NCBI RefSeq assembly: GCF_001426925.1
Contig: NZ_LMFR01000007.1
Coordinates: 1-47,257, forward strand
Source of the DNA: Microbacterium sp. Root53
GTDB taxonomy: Bacteria; Actinomycetota; Actinomycetes; Actinomycetales; Microbacteriaceae
Direction of reading: 5' to 3'
Length of the DNA: 47,257 bases
Each line of letters begins with the position of its first letter. Position 1 is the first letter of the stretch. Below, in pieces: positions 37,003 to 46,408 of the stretch. A program made the translations under genes and the position numbers. The notes under the pieces are model-generated. The model was not told where the DNA came from, made no database searches, and worked only from the letters and a program-made list of their open reading frames with translations.

Positions 37003-39576
37003 TCAGCGCGTCGAGAAGCTGACGACCTTCGGGGCGCGCACGATCGCGCGCACGATCTCCTTGCCGCCGAGCGCGCGGATGACGCGCTCGTCGCGGCGGG
37101 CCATGTTCTCCAGCGTGTCGGGGTCGACCTTGGCCGCGACCTCGAGCGTCGCGCGCACCTTGCCGTCGATCTGCACGACCGCGGTGACCGACTCCTCGAC
37201 CAGCAGGGCAGGATCGGCGCTGCGCCACGACACGAGCCCGATCGAGCCCTCGTAGCCCAGCAGCTGCCACATCTCCTCGGCGGTGTGCGGCGCGAACAGG
37301 TCCAGGATCATCGCGGTCGCCTCGACCGCCTCGCGCACGGCGGGGTCGGCCGGGCCCGCGGCGCCGTCGACGGCCTTGCGGATCGCGTTGACCAGCTCCA
37401 TCAGGCGCGCGACGACCACGTTGAACTTCGTCTGCTCGATCAGCACGGGCGCGTCGGCCAGCAGGCGGTGCGTCACGCGGCGCAGGCCGGCGTCGCCCTC
37501 GGCCCACACGACGTCGGGCTCGCTCGCGACCTCCTGCGCCAGGCGCAGCGCGCGCGCCAGGAACTTCTGGGCGCCCGTGGTCGAGACGTCCTTCCAGTCC
37601 TTGTCGTCCTCCACGGGGCCCGCGAAGGCGAGCGCGACGCGCAGCGCGTCCGCGCCGTGACGCTCGAGCTCCTCCTTGAACAGCACCAGGTTGCCCTTGG
37701 ACTTGGACATCTTGGCGCCGTCCAGGATCACCATGCCCTGGTTGATCAGGCTCGAGAACGGCTCGGTGAAGTCCACCAGGCCCATGTCGAAGAGGACCTT
37801 CGTGATGAAGCGCGCGTACAGCAGGTGCAGGATGGCGTGCTCCACGCCGCCGATGTACGCGTCCACGGGCGCCCAGCGGTCGGCGTCCTTCGGGTCGAAG
37901 GCGGCCTGGTCATTGCCCGGCGACAGGAAGCGCAGGAAGTACCAGGAGCTGTCGACGAACGTGTCCATCGTGTCGGGGTCGCGCAGCGCGGGCTCGCCCG
38001 TGCGGGGATCCGTCGTCTCGACCCAGCCGGCGGCGGCGCCGAGCGGCGACTGGCCCTTCGGCTTCAGGTCCAGGCCGGCGGCCTCCGGCAGGCGCACCGG
38101 CAGTTGGTCGGCCGGGACCGGCACGATCTCGCCGTCCTGCGTGTGGATCATCGGGATCGGCGTCCCCCAGAACCGCTGGCGCGAGATCAGCCAGTCGCGC
38201 AGGCGGTACTGCTTGGCGGCGCGGCCGAGGCCCTTCTCCTCCAGCTCCTCGATCACGCGGGCGATCGCGTTGCGCTTGGACAGCCCGTCGAGGCTGCCCG
38301 AGTTGATCATCCGGCCCTCGCCGGTCAGCGCCTCGCCCGTGTGACGCGGGTCGAGCTCGCTCAGCTGCGGGTCGATCGGCACGCCGTCCTCGTCCACCTC
38401 GATCACGGGGATGGCGCCCGTGATCGGCGCCGTGGTGTCGACCACGACGCGGACGGGCAGGTCGAACGCGCGGGCGAAGTCCAGGTCGCGCTGGTCGTGC
38501 GCGGGCACGGCCATGACCGCGCCGTGACCGTAGTCGGCCAGCACGTAGTCCGCGGCCCAGATCGGCAGGCGCTCGCCGTTGATGGGGTTGATCGCGTAGC
38601 GCTCCAGGAACACGCCCGTCTTGGGACGGTCCGTGGCCTGGCGCTCGATCTCGGTCTCCTTCTGCGTCTGCTCCAGGTACTCCTGGAAGCGGGCGCGCGC
38701 CTCGGGCGACGCGGTGGAGACGAGCTCGGCGGCCAGGTCGCTGTCGGGCGCGACGACCATGAACGTCGCGCCATGCAGGGTGTCGGGGCGGGTCGAGAAG
38801 ACCGTGATCTTCTCGGCGCGGCCCTCGATCTCGAAGTCGATGTCGGCGCCGACCGAGCGGCCGATCCAGTTGCGCTGCATCTGCAGCACCTTCTGGGGCC
38901 AGAAGCCCTCCAGCTGGTTCAGGTCGTCCAGCAGGCGGTCGGCGTAGTCGGTGATCTTGAAGTACCACTGGGTCAGCTTCTTCTTGACCACGGTGGCGCC
39001 GCAGCGCTCGCACGCGCCGTCGACGACCTGCTCGTTCGCGAGCACGGTCTGGTCGTTCGGGCACCAGTTGACCGGGCTCTCCTTGCGGTAGGCCAGGCCG
39101 CGCTCGTGCAGCTGCTGGAACAGCCACTGGTTCCAGCGGTAGTAGTCGTCGTCGCTCGTGTGCAGCACGCGGCTCCAGTCGAACGAGACGCCGTACGCCT
39201 TCAGGCTCTCGCGCTGCTGCGCGATGTTCGCGTACGTCCACTCGCGCGGGTCCGCGCCGCGCTGGATGGCGGCGTTCTCGGCGGGCAGGCCGAACGAGTC
39301 CCAGCCGATCGGGTTGAGCACGTTGTAGCCGCGGTGGCGCCAGAAGCGGGCGACGATGTCGCTGTAGAGGTAGTTCTCGGCGTGACCCATGTGCAGGTCG
39401 CCCGACGGGTACGGGAACATCGCCAGCACGTACTTGCGGGGCCGGGTGTCCTCCTCGCCGCCCGCGAGGAACGTCTCGTTCTGCTCCCAGTACGCCTGCC
39501 ACTTGGCCTGCAGGGCGTGGACGTCGAACGCGCCGTCGACGGGCGCGGTGGTGGGTGCGGGAGGAGTCTGCGACAC
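37003..39576 (-). CDS. leuS: leucyl-tRNA synthetase
   Basis: LeuS charges tRNA-Leu with leucine in the cytoplasm. The 857-residue product has the class I signatures HMGH (residues 62-65, in [16 protein letters not shown]) and KMSKS (near residue 620, AKMSKSKGN). The CP1 editing domain carries a T-rich region around [19 protein letters not shown]. Cys pairs (CP..., CERCG) mark the zinc-ribbon insertion. The GTG at 39576 gives a slightly extended N-terminus, [20 protein letters not shown]. Its end lies 8 nt from the comEA promoter module. Confidence 0.97.
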   Translation of the reverse strand: MSQTPPAPTTAPVDGAFDVHALQAKWQAYWEQNETFLAGGEEDTRPRKYVLAMFPYPSGDLHMGHAENYLYSDIVARFWRHRGYNVLNPIGWDSFGLPAENAAIQRGADPREWTYANIAQQRESLKAYGVSFDWSRVLHTSDDDYYRWNQWLFQQLHERGLAYRKESPVNWCPNDQTVLANEQVVDGACERCGATVVKKKLTQWYFKITDYADRLLDDLNQLEGFWPQKVLQMQRNWIGRSVGADIDFEIEGRAEKITVFSTRPDTLHGATFMVVAPDSDLAAELVSTASPEARARFQEYLEQTQKETEIERQATDRPKTGVFLERYAINPINGERLPIWAADYVLADYGHGAVMAVPAHDQRDLDFARAFDLPVRVVVDTTAPITGAIPVIEVDEDGVPIDPQLSELDPRHTGEALTGEGRMINSGSLDGLSKRNAIARVIEELEEKGLGRAAKQYRLRDWLISRQRFWGTPIPMIHTQDGEIVPVPADQLPVRLPEAAGLDLKPKGQSPLGAAAGWVETTDPRTGEPALRDPDTMDTFVDSSWYFLRFLSPGNDQAAFDPKDADRWAPVDAYIGGVEHAILHLLYARFITKVLFDMGLVDFTEPFSSLINQGMVILDGAKMSKSKGNLVLFKEELERHGADALRVALAFAGPVEDDKDWKDVSTTGAQKFLARALRLAQEVASEPDVVWAEGDAGLRRVTHRLLADAPVLIEQTKFNVVVARLMELVNAIRKAVDGAAGPADPAVREAVEATAMILDLFAPHTAEEMWQLLGYEGSIGLVSWRSADPALLVEESVTAVVQIDGKVRATLEVAAKVDPDTLENMARRDERVIRALGGKEIVRAIVRAPKVVSFSTR

Positions 39577-39660
39577 GGGAGTGATGAGCCAATCGGTTCG
39601 TGAGCACGCCGAAACAGCGCGTTGATGCGAGATTCCAGGTTAGCGCCCGGTGAGCGCCCA

Positions 39661-39666
39661 TATGCT
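39661..39666 (+). promoter_or_regulatory. -10 element of the DedA gene
   Basis: TATGCT, 6 nt before the GTG at 39673; leaderless layout. It supports the GTG over the upstream in-frame ATG. Confidence 0.5.
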
Positions 39667-39672
39667 CGTGGC

Positions 39673-40311
39673 GTGAACGAGGCGCTCAACTGGCTGCTCG
39701 GCGCGGTCCAGTCCGTGGATCCCGTGCTGCGGACGGTCATCGCGGGCCTGGCGATCATGCTGGAGACGAGCGTGCTGATCGGCCTCGTGGTGCCCGGCGA
39801 CACGGTCCTGATGGTCGCGGCCACGGGCGTCGGCAGCCTGACCGAGGGGCTCGTGCTCGGTGCCGTGGTCGTCGTGGGGGCGCTGGTCGGCGAGTCCATC
39901 GGCTTCGCGCTCGGGCGCTGGCTCGGGCCGCACATCCGCGCGTCCTGGGTCGGGCGCAGGATCGGCGAGCACAACTGGGAGCGGTCGGAGCGCTACCTGC
40001 GGCGGCGCGGCGGGATCGCGATCTTCCTGTCCCGCTTCCTTCCCGTGCTGCACTCCCTGGTCCCGCTGACGGTCGGGATGAGCGGCTACTCGTACCGCCG
40101 CTTCCTCGCGTGGACGCTGCCCGCGTGCCTGCTCTGGACCACGCTGTACGTCTCGATCGCGGCCGGCGCCGCCCACGGGTACCGCGAGGCGTCGGGCACC
40201 GCGCACTACGCGGGGTACCTGTTCGTGGGCGCGATCGTGCTGTTCATCCTGATCGTGTTCGCGGTGAAGAAGATCATCGCCCGCATCGAGCACCGTCACA
40301 TGCACGACTGA
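39673..40311 (+). CDS. DedA-family membrane protein
   Basis: 212 residues from the GTG at 39673. The DedA (SNARE-associated/VTT) pattern is present: ETSVLIGLVVPGDTVLMVAA, ESIGFALGRWLG, a conserved FLSRFLPVLHSLVPLTVGMS segment and RRFLAWTLPACLLWTTLYVS. About four to five hydrophobic segments are visible. DedA proteins act in membrane homeostasis, with some members being lipid carrier flippases such as those for undecaprenyl phosphate. The C-terminus is basic and His-rich (RIEHRHMHD). An earlier ATG at 39622 overlaps the promoter and was rejected. Confidence 0.92.
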   Translation: MNEALNWLLGAVQSVDPVLRTVIAGLAIMLETSVLIGLVVPGDTVLMVAATGVGSLTEGLVLGAVVVVGALVGESIGFALGRWLGPHIRASWVGRRIGEHNWERSERYLRRRGGIAIFLSRFLPVLHSLVPLTVGMSGYSYRRFLAWTLPACLLWTTLYVSIAAGAAHGYREASGTAHYAGYLFVGAIVLFILIVFAVKKIIARIEHRHMHD

Positions 40312-40363
40312 TCGGGTCCTTCGGGCGTGTGCCGGGCGCACGGCGCATGAAAGACTGTGCGGG

Positions 40364-41398
40364 ATGTCCTCTGCCACGCCCCGCGACAGGATCCACTGGA
40401 TCGCCCGGCTCGAGCGCCGCATCCACGCGTGGCGCGAGCGACGCGCCCGACGGCGCGGACGCAAGCCGACCGTGCTCGTGTTCCCCGGCTACGGCGGCGA
40501 CGGGTGGGTGCGCGTCCTCGGCCGCGTGCTGATCGTGCCGCCGACCAAGCGGGACGCGAACGGGCAGCTCGCGCGCGTTCGCGGCTGGCGGAGCTTCCTC
40601 GGGATCCCGGTCGGCTATGCGACCGTCCGGATCACGATCGGCGACGAGGTGCACGAGGTCGTGGCCGACCGCGGCGGCGTGATCGACGCGCGGATCGAGG
40701 CCCACCTCGAGCCCGGCTGGCAGATCGTGCGGATGTCGGTCGAGAACGGCGAGCCCGGCGAGTCGCCCGTTCAGATCGTCGGGCCCGACGTCCGCACGGG
40801 CGTCGTGTGCGACATCGACGACACCGTGATGGTCACCGCCCTGCCGCGCCCGCTGCTGGCGGCCTGGAACTCGTTCGTGGTCGCCGAGCACGCGCGCCAG
40901 CCCGTGCCAGGCATGGCCGTGCTGCTCGGCCGCCTCACGCGACAGGAGCCGGGCATGCCCATGATCTACCTGTCGACGGGAGCCTGGAACGTCGCGCCGA
41001 CGCTCACCCGCTTCCTGCAGCGGCACCTCTACCCGCCCGGATCGCTGCTGCTGACGGACTGGGGCCCCACGCACGACCGCTGGTTCCGCAGCGGCTCGGA
41101 GCACAAGGCGACCAACCTGCGCCGGCTCGCCGAGGAGTTCCCGGATGTGCGCTGGCTGCTGATCGGCGACGACGGTCAGCACGACGACGAGATCTACACC
41201 CGCTTCACGAGCGAGTACCCGTCGTCGGTCGCGGGCGTGGCGATCCGCCGCCTGTCCCCCGCCGAGGCCGTGCTCGCGGGTGGCCGCACGGCCGTCAACG
41301 ACCACTCGGCCGCGGCCGTGCCGTGGGTCACCGCCGATGACGGCGCCGGCCTCGCCGAGCGCCTCGAGGCCGTCGGCCTGCTCGCGCACGACAGGTAG
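40364..41398 (+). CDS. App1-like phosphatase (DUF2183)
   Basis: 344 residues. The HAD-like catalytic motif DIDDTVMVT near residue 150 marks the App1 catalytic domain, related to phosphatidate phosphatases. Downstream blocks IYLSTGAWNVAPTLTRFLQR, LTDWGPT and LIGDDGQHDDEIYTRFTSEY complete the HAD set. The N-terminal ~135 residues form a beta-rich domain (KPTVLVFPGYGGDGWVRVLG). The protein is soluble and its bacterial substrate is unknown. It lies 52 nt after the DedA gene; an AAGACT 7 nt before the ATG is a weaker leaderless -10. Confidence 0.9.
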   Translation: MSSATPRDRIHWIARLERRIHAWRERRARRRGRKPTVLVFPGYGGDGWVRVLGRVLIVPPTKRDANGQLARVRGWRSFLGIPVGYATVRITIGDEVHEVVADRGGVIDARIEAHLEPGWQIVRMSVENGEPGESPVQIVGPDVRTGVVCDIDDTVMVTALPRPLLAAWNSFVVAEHARQPVPGMAVLLGRLTRQEPGMPMIYLSTGAWNVAPTLTRFLQRHLYPPGSLLLTDWGPTHDRWFRSGSEHKATNLRRLAEEFPDVRWLLIGDDGQHDDEIYTRFTSEYPSSVAGVAIRRLSPAEAVLAGGRTAVNDHSAAAVPWVTADDGAGLAERLEAVGLLAHDR

Positions 41399-41408
41399 CA
41401 CCCGCTTG

Positions 41409-41434
41409 CACCCATCCGGTCTTCGGGACGGGTG
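41409..41434 (+). terminator. stem-loop after the App1-like gene
   Basis: CACCC-A-TCC pairs with GGA-C-GGGTG around an 8-nt loop, one internal mismatch. It lies 10 nt after the stop. Confidence 0.4.
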
Positions 41435-41448
41435 CCGGCGGCCCGGCA

Positions 41449-41454
41449 TAGTCT
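41449..41454 (+). promoter_or_regulatory. -10 element of the SRAP gene
   Basis: TAGTCT, 6 nt before the ATG at 41461; leaderless layout. Confidence 0.5.
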
Positions 41455-41460
41455 GACGGC

Positions 41461-42177
41461 ATGTGCGGACGGTTCGTGGTGGCGAAGGCGGGGAACGAGC
41501 TCGTGGGCGAGCTGCGCGTGGACCTGGTGGCCGACGAGCTGCCGCCGCCGTCGTACAACGTCGCGCCGACGGATCCGGTCGCGATCGTGCTCGACTCGGC
41601 CAAGACCGAGCCGCCCACGCGCCGCCTCGAGGTGGCACGCTGGGGCCTGATCCCCTCGTGGGCGAAGGACGTCAAGATCGGCGCCCGCGCCTTCAACGCG
41701 CGCTCGGAGGAGCTCGAGGAGAAGCGGATGTTCCAGAACGCGCTGCAGAAGCGGCGCGCGATCATCCCCTCCAGCGGCTACTACGAGTGGAAGCTCATCG
41801 GCGGCGAGAAGGTGCCCCACTTCATCCACCCGGAGGACGGCTCGCCCCTGCTGTTCGCGGGCCTGTACGAGTGGTGGAAGGACCCGGCGAAGGCGGACGA
41901 CGACCCGGACCGGTGGGTGCTGAGCTTCACGATCCTGACCCGCTACGCGATCGGCGCTCTCGGCTCGATCCACGACCGGATGCCCGTGTTCCTCGACGCG
42001 GACCACGCCGACGCCTGGCTCGACCCGACGGTCGACTACCCGCGCGACGTGCTCGACGCGGCCGTCGACGCGGCGCCGTACGTCGCCGAGACCCTCGTCT
42101 ACCACCCGGTGGCCAAGGAGGTCGGCAACGTCCGCAACAACGGCCCGGAGCTCATCGAGCCGCGCCCGGCGGCCTGA
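41461..42177 (+). CDS. SRAP-domain protein (YedK/HMCES family)
   Basis: 238 residues. Members of this family form a thiazolidine DNA-protein crosslink with abasic sites in single-stranded DNA through Cys2. The invariant start MCGRF is present, with Cys2 exposed after Met removal. Further motifs are PSYNVAPTDPVAIV, WGLIPSWAKDVKIGARAFNA, RSEELEE, RRAIIPSSGYYEWK, then FTILTRYA and HDRMPVFL with the catalytic-site His. Length is normal. The gene seems monocistronic with a hairpin after it. Confidence 0.95.
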   Translation: MCGRFVVAKAGNELVGELRVDLVADELPPPSYNVAPTDPVAIVLDSAKTEPPTRRLEVARWGLIPSWAKDVKIGARAFNARSEELEEKRMFQNALQKRRAIIPSSGYYEWKLIGGEKVPHFIHPEDGSPLLFAGLYEWWKDPAKADDDPDRWVLSFTILTRYAIGALGSIHDRMPVFLDADHADAWLDPTVDYPRDVLDAAVDAAPYVAETLVYHPVAKEVGNVRNNGPELIEPRPAA

Positions 42178-42184
42178 CCCCGGG

Positions 42185-42210
42185 CGCCCGGGCCGTCACG
42201 GCCCCGGGCG
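42185..42210 (+). terminator. terminator after the SRAP gene
   Basis: An 11-bp stem with one bulged C (CGCCCGGGCCG / CGGCCCCGGGCG) starts 7 nt after the stop and ends at the -10 of the next gene. Confidence 0.55.
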
Positions 42211-42215
42211 ATAAT
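42210..42215 (+). promoter_or_regulatory. -10 element of the M18 aminopeptidase gene
   Basis: GATAAT, 6 nt before the ATG at 42222; leaderless layout. Confidence 0.5.
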
Positions 42216-42221
42216 GGGACG

Positions 42222-43514
42222 ATGATCGCCGACCGAGTTCCCGCAGATGCCCGTGACCACATCGAGGACCTCGCCGCGTTCGTGACGGCGTCGCCGTCGT
42301 CCTATCACGCCGCCGCCGAGGCGGCATCGCGCGCCGAGGCCGCGGGCTACGAGCGACTCGACGAGGCCGACGCCTGGTCGATCGAGCCCGGCGGCCGCTA
42401 CGTCGTGCTCCGCGACGGCTCGGTCATCGCCTTCGCGCTGCCCGAGGACGCCGGCGCCATCACGCCGTTCACCATCATCGGCGCGCACACCGACTCCCCC
42501 GGCTTCAAGCTCAAGCCGAAGCCGACCATGCAGGGCGCGGGCGGCTGGTGGCAGCTGGGCCTGGAGGTCTACGGCGGACCGCTGCTGAACTCGTGGCTCG
42601 ACCGCGAGCTCGAGCTCGCGGGCCGGATCGTCACGCTCGACGGCACGGAGCACCTCGTGCGCACCGGCTCGCTGCTGCGCATCCCGCAGCTCGCTGTGCA
42701 CCTCGACCGCGGCGTGAACACGGAGGGCCTCAAGCTCGACAAGCAGCGCCACACCCAGCCCGTCTGGGGACTCGGCGACGCCGAGAGCGCCGACATCCTG
42801 CAGGCGCTCGCGGCGCGCGCCGGGGTCGACGCGGCCGAGATCGGCGGCTACGACATCGTCGCGGCCGACACGCAGGAGCCGCGCACGTTCGGTCACGCGC
42901 AGGAGCTGTTCGCCTCGGCGCGCCTCGACAACCTCCTTTCCGCGCACGCCGCGCTCGTCGCGCAGCTCGCGACCGCGCCGCAGGGCTCCATCGCGATGTA
43001 CGCCGCGTTCGACCACGAGGAGATCGGCAGCGCGTCGCGCTCGGGAGCCGCCGGCCCGTTCCTCGAGGACGTGCTCGCGCGCATCTCGGCCGCGCTGGAC
43101 GCGGGGCCCGAGGAGCGGGCGCAGGCGTTCGCCGCGTCGCTGCACATCTCGAGCGACGTGGGCCACGCCGTGCACCCGAACTACCCCGAGAAGCACGATC
43201 CCGCGAACCGCCCCGAGGCGGGCGGCGGCCCCATCCTGAAGATCAACGCGAACCAGCGCTACGCCACCGATGCGCACGGCGCGGCGGCGTGGAACGCCGC
43301 GTGCGAGTCGGCCGACGTGCCGACCCAGGAGTTCGTGTCGAACAACGCGGTGCCGTGCGGATCGACCATCGGCCCGATCGCCGCGACGCGCCTGGGCATC
43401 CGCACGGTCGACGTGGGCGTGCCGATCCTGTCGATGCACTCCGCGCGCGAGCTGACGGCGGTCGTCGACCCGTGGTACCTGTCCCGCGCGATGGCGGCGG
43501 TGCTCGCCCGCTGA
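42222..43514 (+). CDS. M18 family aminopeptidase
   Basis: 430 residues from the ATG at 42222; the frame is open far upstream over the SRAP gene, which is a shadow. Zinc-site motifs of M18 are visible: GAHTDSPGFKLKP (His89), SARLDNLLS, FDHEEIGSASRSGAAG, SSDVGHAVHPNYPEKHDP and a final PILSMHSARE with a ligand His. The enzyme is a dinuclear zinc peptidase that forms large tetrahedral assemblies and removes acidic or neutral N-terminal residues. Its stop is 2 nt before the start of the truncated glycosylase gene. Confidence 0.95.
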   Translation: MIADRVPADARDHIEDLAAFVTASPSSYHAAAEAASRAEAAGYERLDEADAWSIEPGGRYVVLRDGSVIAFALPEDAGAITPFTIIGAHTDSPGFKLKPKPTMQGAGGWWQLGLEVYGGPLLNSWLDRELELAGRIVTLDGTEHLVRTGSLLRIPQLAVHLDRGVNTEGLKLDKQRHTQPVWGLGDAESADILQALAARAGVDAAEIGGYDIVAADTQEPRTFGHAQELFASARLDNLLSAHAALVAQLATAPQGSIAMYAAFDHEEIGSASRSGAAGPFLEDVLARISAALDAGPEERAQAFAASLHISSDVGHAVHPNYPEKHDPANRPEAGGGPILKINANQRYATDAHGAAAWNAACESADVPTQEFVSNNAVPCGSTIGPIAATRLGIRTVDVGVPILSMHSARELTAVVDPWYLSRAMAAVLAR

Positions 43515-43516
43515 GC

Positions 43517-43690
43517 ATGTCGGCCGCCCTCGACACCGCCACCGTCACGCGCCTCGCGCGCGACGAGTGGCGTGCGCGCGAGGCGGCGCACGAGGCGCGG
43601 GCCGACGCGCTCACGGCGGAGCACCGCGAGCGCGCCGCGCGCGGCGAGAAGCACCCGGTGTGGGACTTCCTGTTCACGTACTCCCGATAG
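43517..43690 (+). pseudogene. actinobacterial 3-methyladenine DNA glycosylase-like gene, N-terminal fragment
   Basis: 57 codons: LSRDEW-like start (LARDEWRAREAAHEARADAL), then EHRERAARGEKHPVWDFLFT and YSR stop. In intact actinobacterial proteins of this group the FLFTYY segment continues with SxRPAxLRRWHPG and over 200 more residues. Here the frame stops right at that point and the serine recombinase begins 14 nt later. The break therefore looks like an integration site (attL-like). It follows the aminopeptidase by 2 nt as a normal operon partner would. Family recall is from memory and needs a search. Confidence 0.65.
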
Positions 43691-43691
43691 G

Positions 43692-43697
43692 TACAAT
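43692..43697 (+). promoter_or_regulatory. -10 element of the serine recombinase
   Basis: TACAAT, 7 nt before the ATG at 43705; if used, the transcript is leaderless. The element lies just after the glycosylase breakpoint, so integration may have placed or created it. Confidence 0.5.
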
Positions 43698-43704
43698 GGG
43701 CCGC

Positions 43705-44973
43705 ATGCCGCCCACCGCCCCGCGCCGCGCCGCCGTCTACCTCCGCATCTCCCTCGACGCCTCGGGCGACGGCCTAGCGGTCGAGCGCCAGCGCGAGGAC
43801 GCTCTCGCCCTCATCGAGGCCCGCGGCTGGCATCTCGTCGGCGAGTACGTCGACAACTCGGTCAGCGCCTCCAAGCGCGACGTCGTCCGCCCGGCGTACT
43901 CCCGCATGGTCGCCGACTACGAGCGCGGCCTCTTCGACGCCATCGTGTGCTACGACCTCGACCGCCTCACCCGCCAGCCCCGCCAACTGGAGGACTGGAT
44001 CGATGCCGCCGAGCGGGGCGCGCTCGTCATCGTGACGGCCAACGGCGACGCCGACCTCGGCACGGATGCGGGGCGCCTCTTCGCCCGCGTGAAGGCCGCC
44101 GTGGCCCGCTCCGAGATTGAGCGCAAGGGCGCCCGCCAGCGCCGCGCGAACGAGCAGCGCATCGCGCAGGGCCGACCCCTCCCGACGCGCCGCCGTTACG
44201 GCTACGAGGCCGACGGCGTCACCGTCCGCGAGGACGAGGCCGCGGTCGTGCGCGACATCTTCGAGCGCGTCGCGCGCGGCGACCACCTCCGCGCCATCGT
44301 GCGCGACCTCCTCGACCGCAGGGTCGACCCGGCGACCGGCCGGACGTGGTCGACCGGGCGCCTCCGTCAGATGCTCCGCAACCCGGCCTACGCGGGCGAG
44401 CTCCGCGCGCACGGCGTCACGCACGACTCCGACGCCATCGAGCCCATCGTCTCGCGCGAGCTGGCCGCCGAGGTGCGCGCGATCCTGGCCGACACCTCGC
44501 GACGCACGGACACCCGCGGCCCCGGCCGACGCTACCTCGCCTCCGGGCTCGTCGCGTGCGGCGGCCCCGAGTGCGAGCGCGCGCTCACGAGCCGCGGCGC
44601 CTACTACGTCTGCCGCTCGACGGCGGAGGAGGACAAGCCCCGCGACGCGGACGGCCGCCTCATCCGGCGCGAGGGCCACGTCGGCATCGCGCGCGACCTC
44701 CTCGACCGCCACCTCCGCGAGGAGATGGCCCTCGCCCTCCTCACGACGCGCCCCGAGGTCCTCGCTGGCGAAGCCGCCCCCATGGCGCCCCTCGTCGCCC
44801 GCCTGGACCGCATCGAGGCCGCGACGCTGGCGATCATCACCGACCGCGACGAGGGCCTCGTAACGCCCGCTGCAGCCCGCGCACGGCTCGTAACCCTCCG
44901 GGAGGAGCGCGAGGCCGTCGAGGCCGCCCCGAGACCTTCGAGCGGCTCGCCAACCGGTTCGACCTCATCGTGA
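43705..44973 (+). CDS. large serine recombinase (phage-type integrase), 3' end replaced
   Basis: 422 residues from the ATG at 43705. The resolvase domain has the catalytic Ser16 in [13 protein letters not shown], then [18 protein letters not shown] and the helix [20 protein letters not shown] recombinase domain follows ([34 protein letters not shown]). A zinc-ribbon-like part is next ([18 protein letters not shown]), then a coiled-coil-like region. The last residues ([15 protein letters not shown]) come from out-of-frame dehydrogenase DNA, so the native end is lost from about residue 409. ATG 43696 and an upstream frame at 43567 are alternatives. Activity is uncertain; domain order suggests only the C-terminal tip is missing. 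Confidence 0.8.
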   Translation: MPPTAPRRAAVYLRISLDASGDGLAVERQREDALALIEARGWHLVGEYVDNSVSASKRDVVRPAYSRMVADYERGLFDAIVCYDLDRLTRQPRQLEDWIDAAERGALVIVTANGDADLGTDAGRLFARVKAAVARSEIERKGARQRRANEQRIAQGRPLPTRRRYGYEADGVTVREDEAAVVRDIFERVARGDHLRAIVRDLLDRRVDPATGRTWSTGRLRQMLRNPAYAGELRAHGVTHDSDAIEPIVSRELAAEVRAILADTSRRTDTRGPGRRYLASGLVACGGPECERALTSRGAYYVCRSTAEEDKPRDADGRLIRREGHVGIARDLLDRHLREEMALALLTTRPEVLAGEAAPMAPLVARLDRIEAATLAIITDRDEGLVTPAAARARLVTLREEREAVEAAPRPSSGSPTGSTSS

Positions 44974-45287
44974 ACACGGTCAGCGCGCCCCTCGACGTCG
45001 ACCGCTACCTGTCGCTGCTCGCGCTCGACGGCACCATGGTGAACGTGGGCGCCCCGCCGGAGCCGCTGCCCGTCACCCTCTTCACGCTGTTCGCGAACCG
45101 CCGCTCGTTCTCCGGCTCGACGATCGGGTCGATCGCCGAGACGCAGCAGATGCTCGACTTCTGCGCGGAGCACGGGATCGCGCCCGAGATCGAGCTCATC
45201 GAGGCGACGCAGATCAACGACGCGTATGAGCGCGTGCTCTCGAGCGACGTCCGCTACCGCTTCGTGATCGACGCCGCGACCCTGTAG
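44931..45287 (+). pseudogene. zinc-type NAD(P)-dependent alcohol dehydrogenase, C-terminal fragment
   Basis: 118 codons in frame to the stop at 45285-45287: [20 protein letters not shown], then [40 protein letters not shown] and a C-terminal [13 protein letters not shown]. This matches the last third of YahK/AdhC-like dehydrogenases. The N-terminal catalytic zinc domain and the start are absent. The fragment joins the recombinase gene around 44920-44931 and overlaps its last codons in another frame. It cannot be a functional enzyme. It implies a deletion that removed the rest of an element and the 5' part of this gene. Confidence 0.85.
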
Positions 45288-45298
45288 GCCCTGCGCGC

Positions 45299-45336
45299 GG
45301 CGCGATCGACGGCCCCGTCGGCCGGCCGATCGCGCC
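45299..45336. terminator. bidirectional hairpin between convergent genes
   Basis: A perfect 10-bp outer stem (GGCGCGATCG / CGATCGCGCC) continues into a 5-bp inner stem. It lies between the dehydrogenase remnant and the end of the monooxygenase gene. Confidence 0.7.
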
Positions 45337-45341
45337 ACCGC

Positions 45342-46349
45342 TCACGGCGTCAGGTCACGGAGGATCTCCGCCGCAGGCGCTTCCCTGGCGTCCCGCCAGC
45401 CCTCCCCCGCCCACAGGTGCACCCCTCCGCTGTCGCCGCGCGCCGCGGCGTCCGCCCGCATCGCCCGGGTCAGGTGGTGGATCGCAGGATAGCCCGAGGG
45501 CGCGTGCGCCGAGTGGGCCTCGACGAATCGGTTCACGAGCGCCCGCGCGGGCCGCCCCGTGAACGCGCGGGTGAGCTCGGTGCGCGCGAACGCGGGATCC
45601 GCGAGGGCGGACCGGTGCACGCTCGACGTGCCGCTCTCGCGCGCCCGGAGCAGCGCCGTGCCCACCGCCACGGCGTCAGCGCCCCCATCGAGCAGTTCGG
45701 CGACCTGATCGCGGCGCGACACCGCTCCTGTCGCGACGATGGGAGCGGCCACGGCCTCCCGGATGCCCCGCACGAGGTCGACAAGCGGGACCGCTGCCGG
45801 GAGCACCCCGGCCTCCCACACGCCGGAGTGGCCGCCGGCCCCGTATCCCTGGACGACGAGCACATCGATGCGGGCGTCGATCGCGCTCCGCGCCTCGGCG
45901 GCCGACGTGACGGTCTGCAGGACCAGCGTGCCGGCGTCGCGGAAGGCGTCGATCACCGTGCGCTCGGGAAGGCCGAATGTGAAGCTGACGGCGGGCACGG
46001 GGTCGGCCAGCAGCAGCTCGACCTTCGCGCCCCAGGCGTCGTCGTCCTCGGTCTTCGCGGGCATCGACGTCCCGCTCGGCGCGATGCGCTCCCAGTAGCG
46101 GGCGTACGCCGCGTCGTCGATGCGATGGATGTTCGGCACGAAGAGGTTCACGCCGAACAGGTCGACTCCCGCCTCGCGCACCGCCCCGATGTCCGTGCGC
46201 AGCGCGTCGACGGCCTTGTATCCGGCGGCGAGCTGCGCGAAGTGGCCGGCGCGCGCCGCCGCGATCACCAGCGCCGGCGTGCTCGGGCCGCCCGCCATCG
46301 GGGCGGCGAACACCGGCTTGCTGCGCGACAGCGGCTCGGGGAGGCTCAT
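45342..46349 (-). CDS. nitronate monooxygenase-like flavoprotein
   Basis: 335 residues. The FMN-binding TIM-barrel pattern of the NMO/2-nitropropane dioxygenase family is clear: PVFAAPMAGGPSTPALVIAA, GVDLFGVNLFVP, VSFTFGLPERTVIDAFRDAG, LVVQGYGAGGHSG and PIVATGAVSRRDQVAELLDG followed by GADAVAVGTALL. These enzymes oxidise alkyl nitronates with oxygen, although related members have other roles. It is cytoplasmic and seems to stand alone. The start has a GGAT-rich upstream stretch but no clear -10. Substrate not assigned. Confidence 0.9.
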   Translation of the reverse strand: MSLPEPLSRSKPVFAAPMAGGPSTPALVIAAARAGHFAQLAAGYKAVDALRTDIGAVREAGVDLFGVNLFVPNIHRIDDAAYARYWERIAPSGTSMPAKTEDDDAWGAKVELLLADPVPAVSFTFGLPERTVIDAFRDAGTLVLQTVTSAAEARSAIDARIDVLVVQGYGAGGHSGVWEAGVLPAAVPLVDLVRGIREAVAAPIVATGAVSRRDQVAELLDGGADAVAVGTALLRARESGTSSVHRSALADPAFARTELTRAFTGRPARALVNRFVEAHSAHAPSGYPAIHHLTRAMRADAAARGDSGGVHLWAGEGWRDAREAPAAEILRDLTP

Positions 46350-46396
46350 GCGTCCATCCTGCCCGCCGCGCTCCCGGCGATGTCCGATGTGCGCAG

Positions 46397-46402
46397 TAGC
46401 GT
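46397..46402 (+). promoter_or_regulatory. -10 element of the YdeI-like gene
   Basis: TAGCGT, 6 nt before the ATG at 46409; same hexamer and spacing as the com promoters but without their upstream blocks. Confidence 0.5.
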
Positions 46403-46408
46403 GCCGCC

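Noticed and set aside
43567..43704. Upstream starts for the serine recombinase (43567 or 43696)
   Set aside because: The upstream frame overlaps the glycosylase fragment and gives Arg/Gly-rich sequence; ATG 43696 overlaps the -10. The family N-terminus fits 43705.
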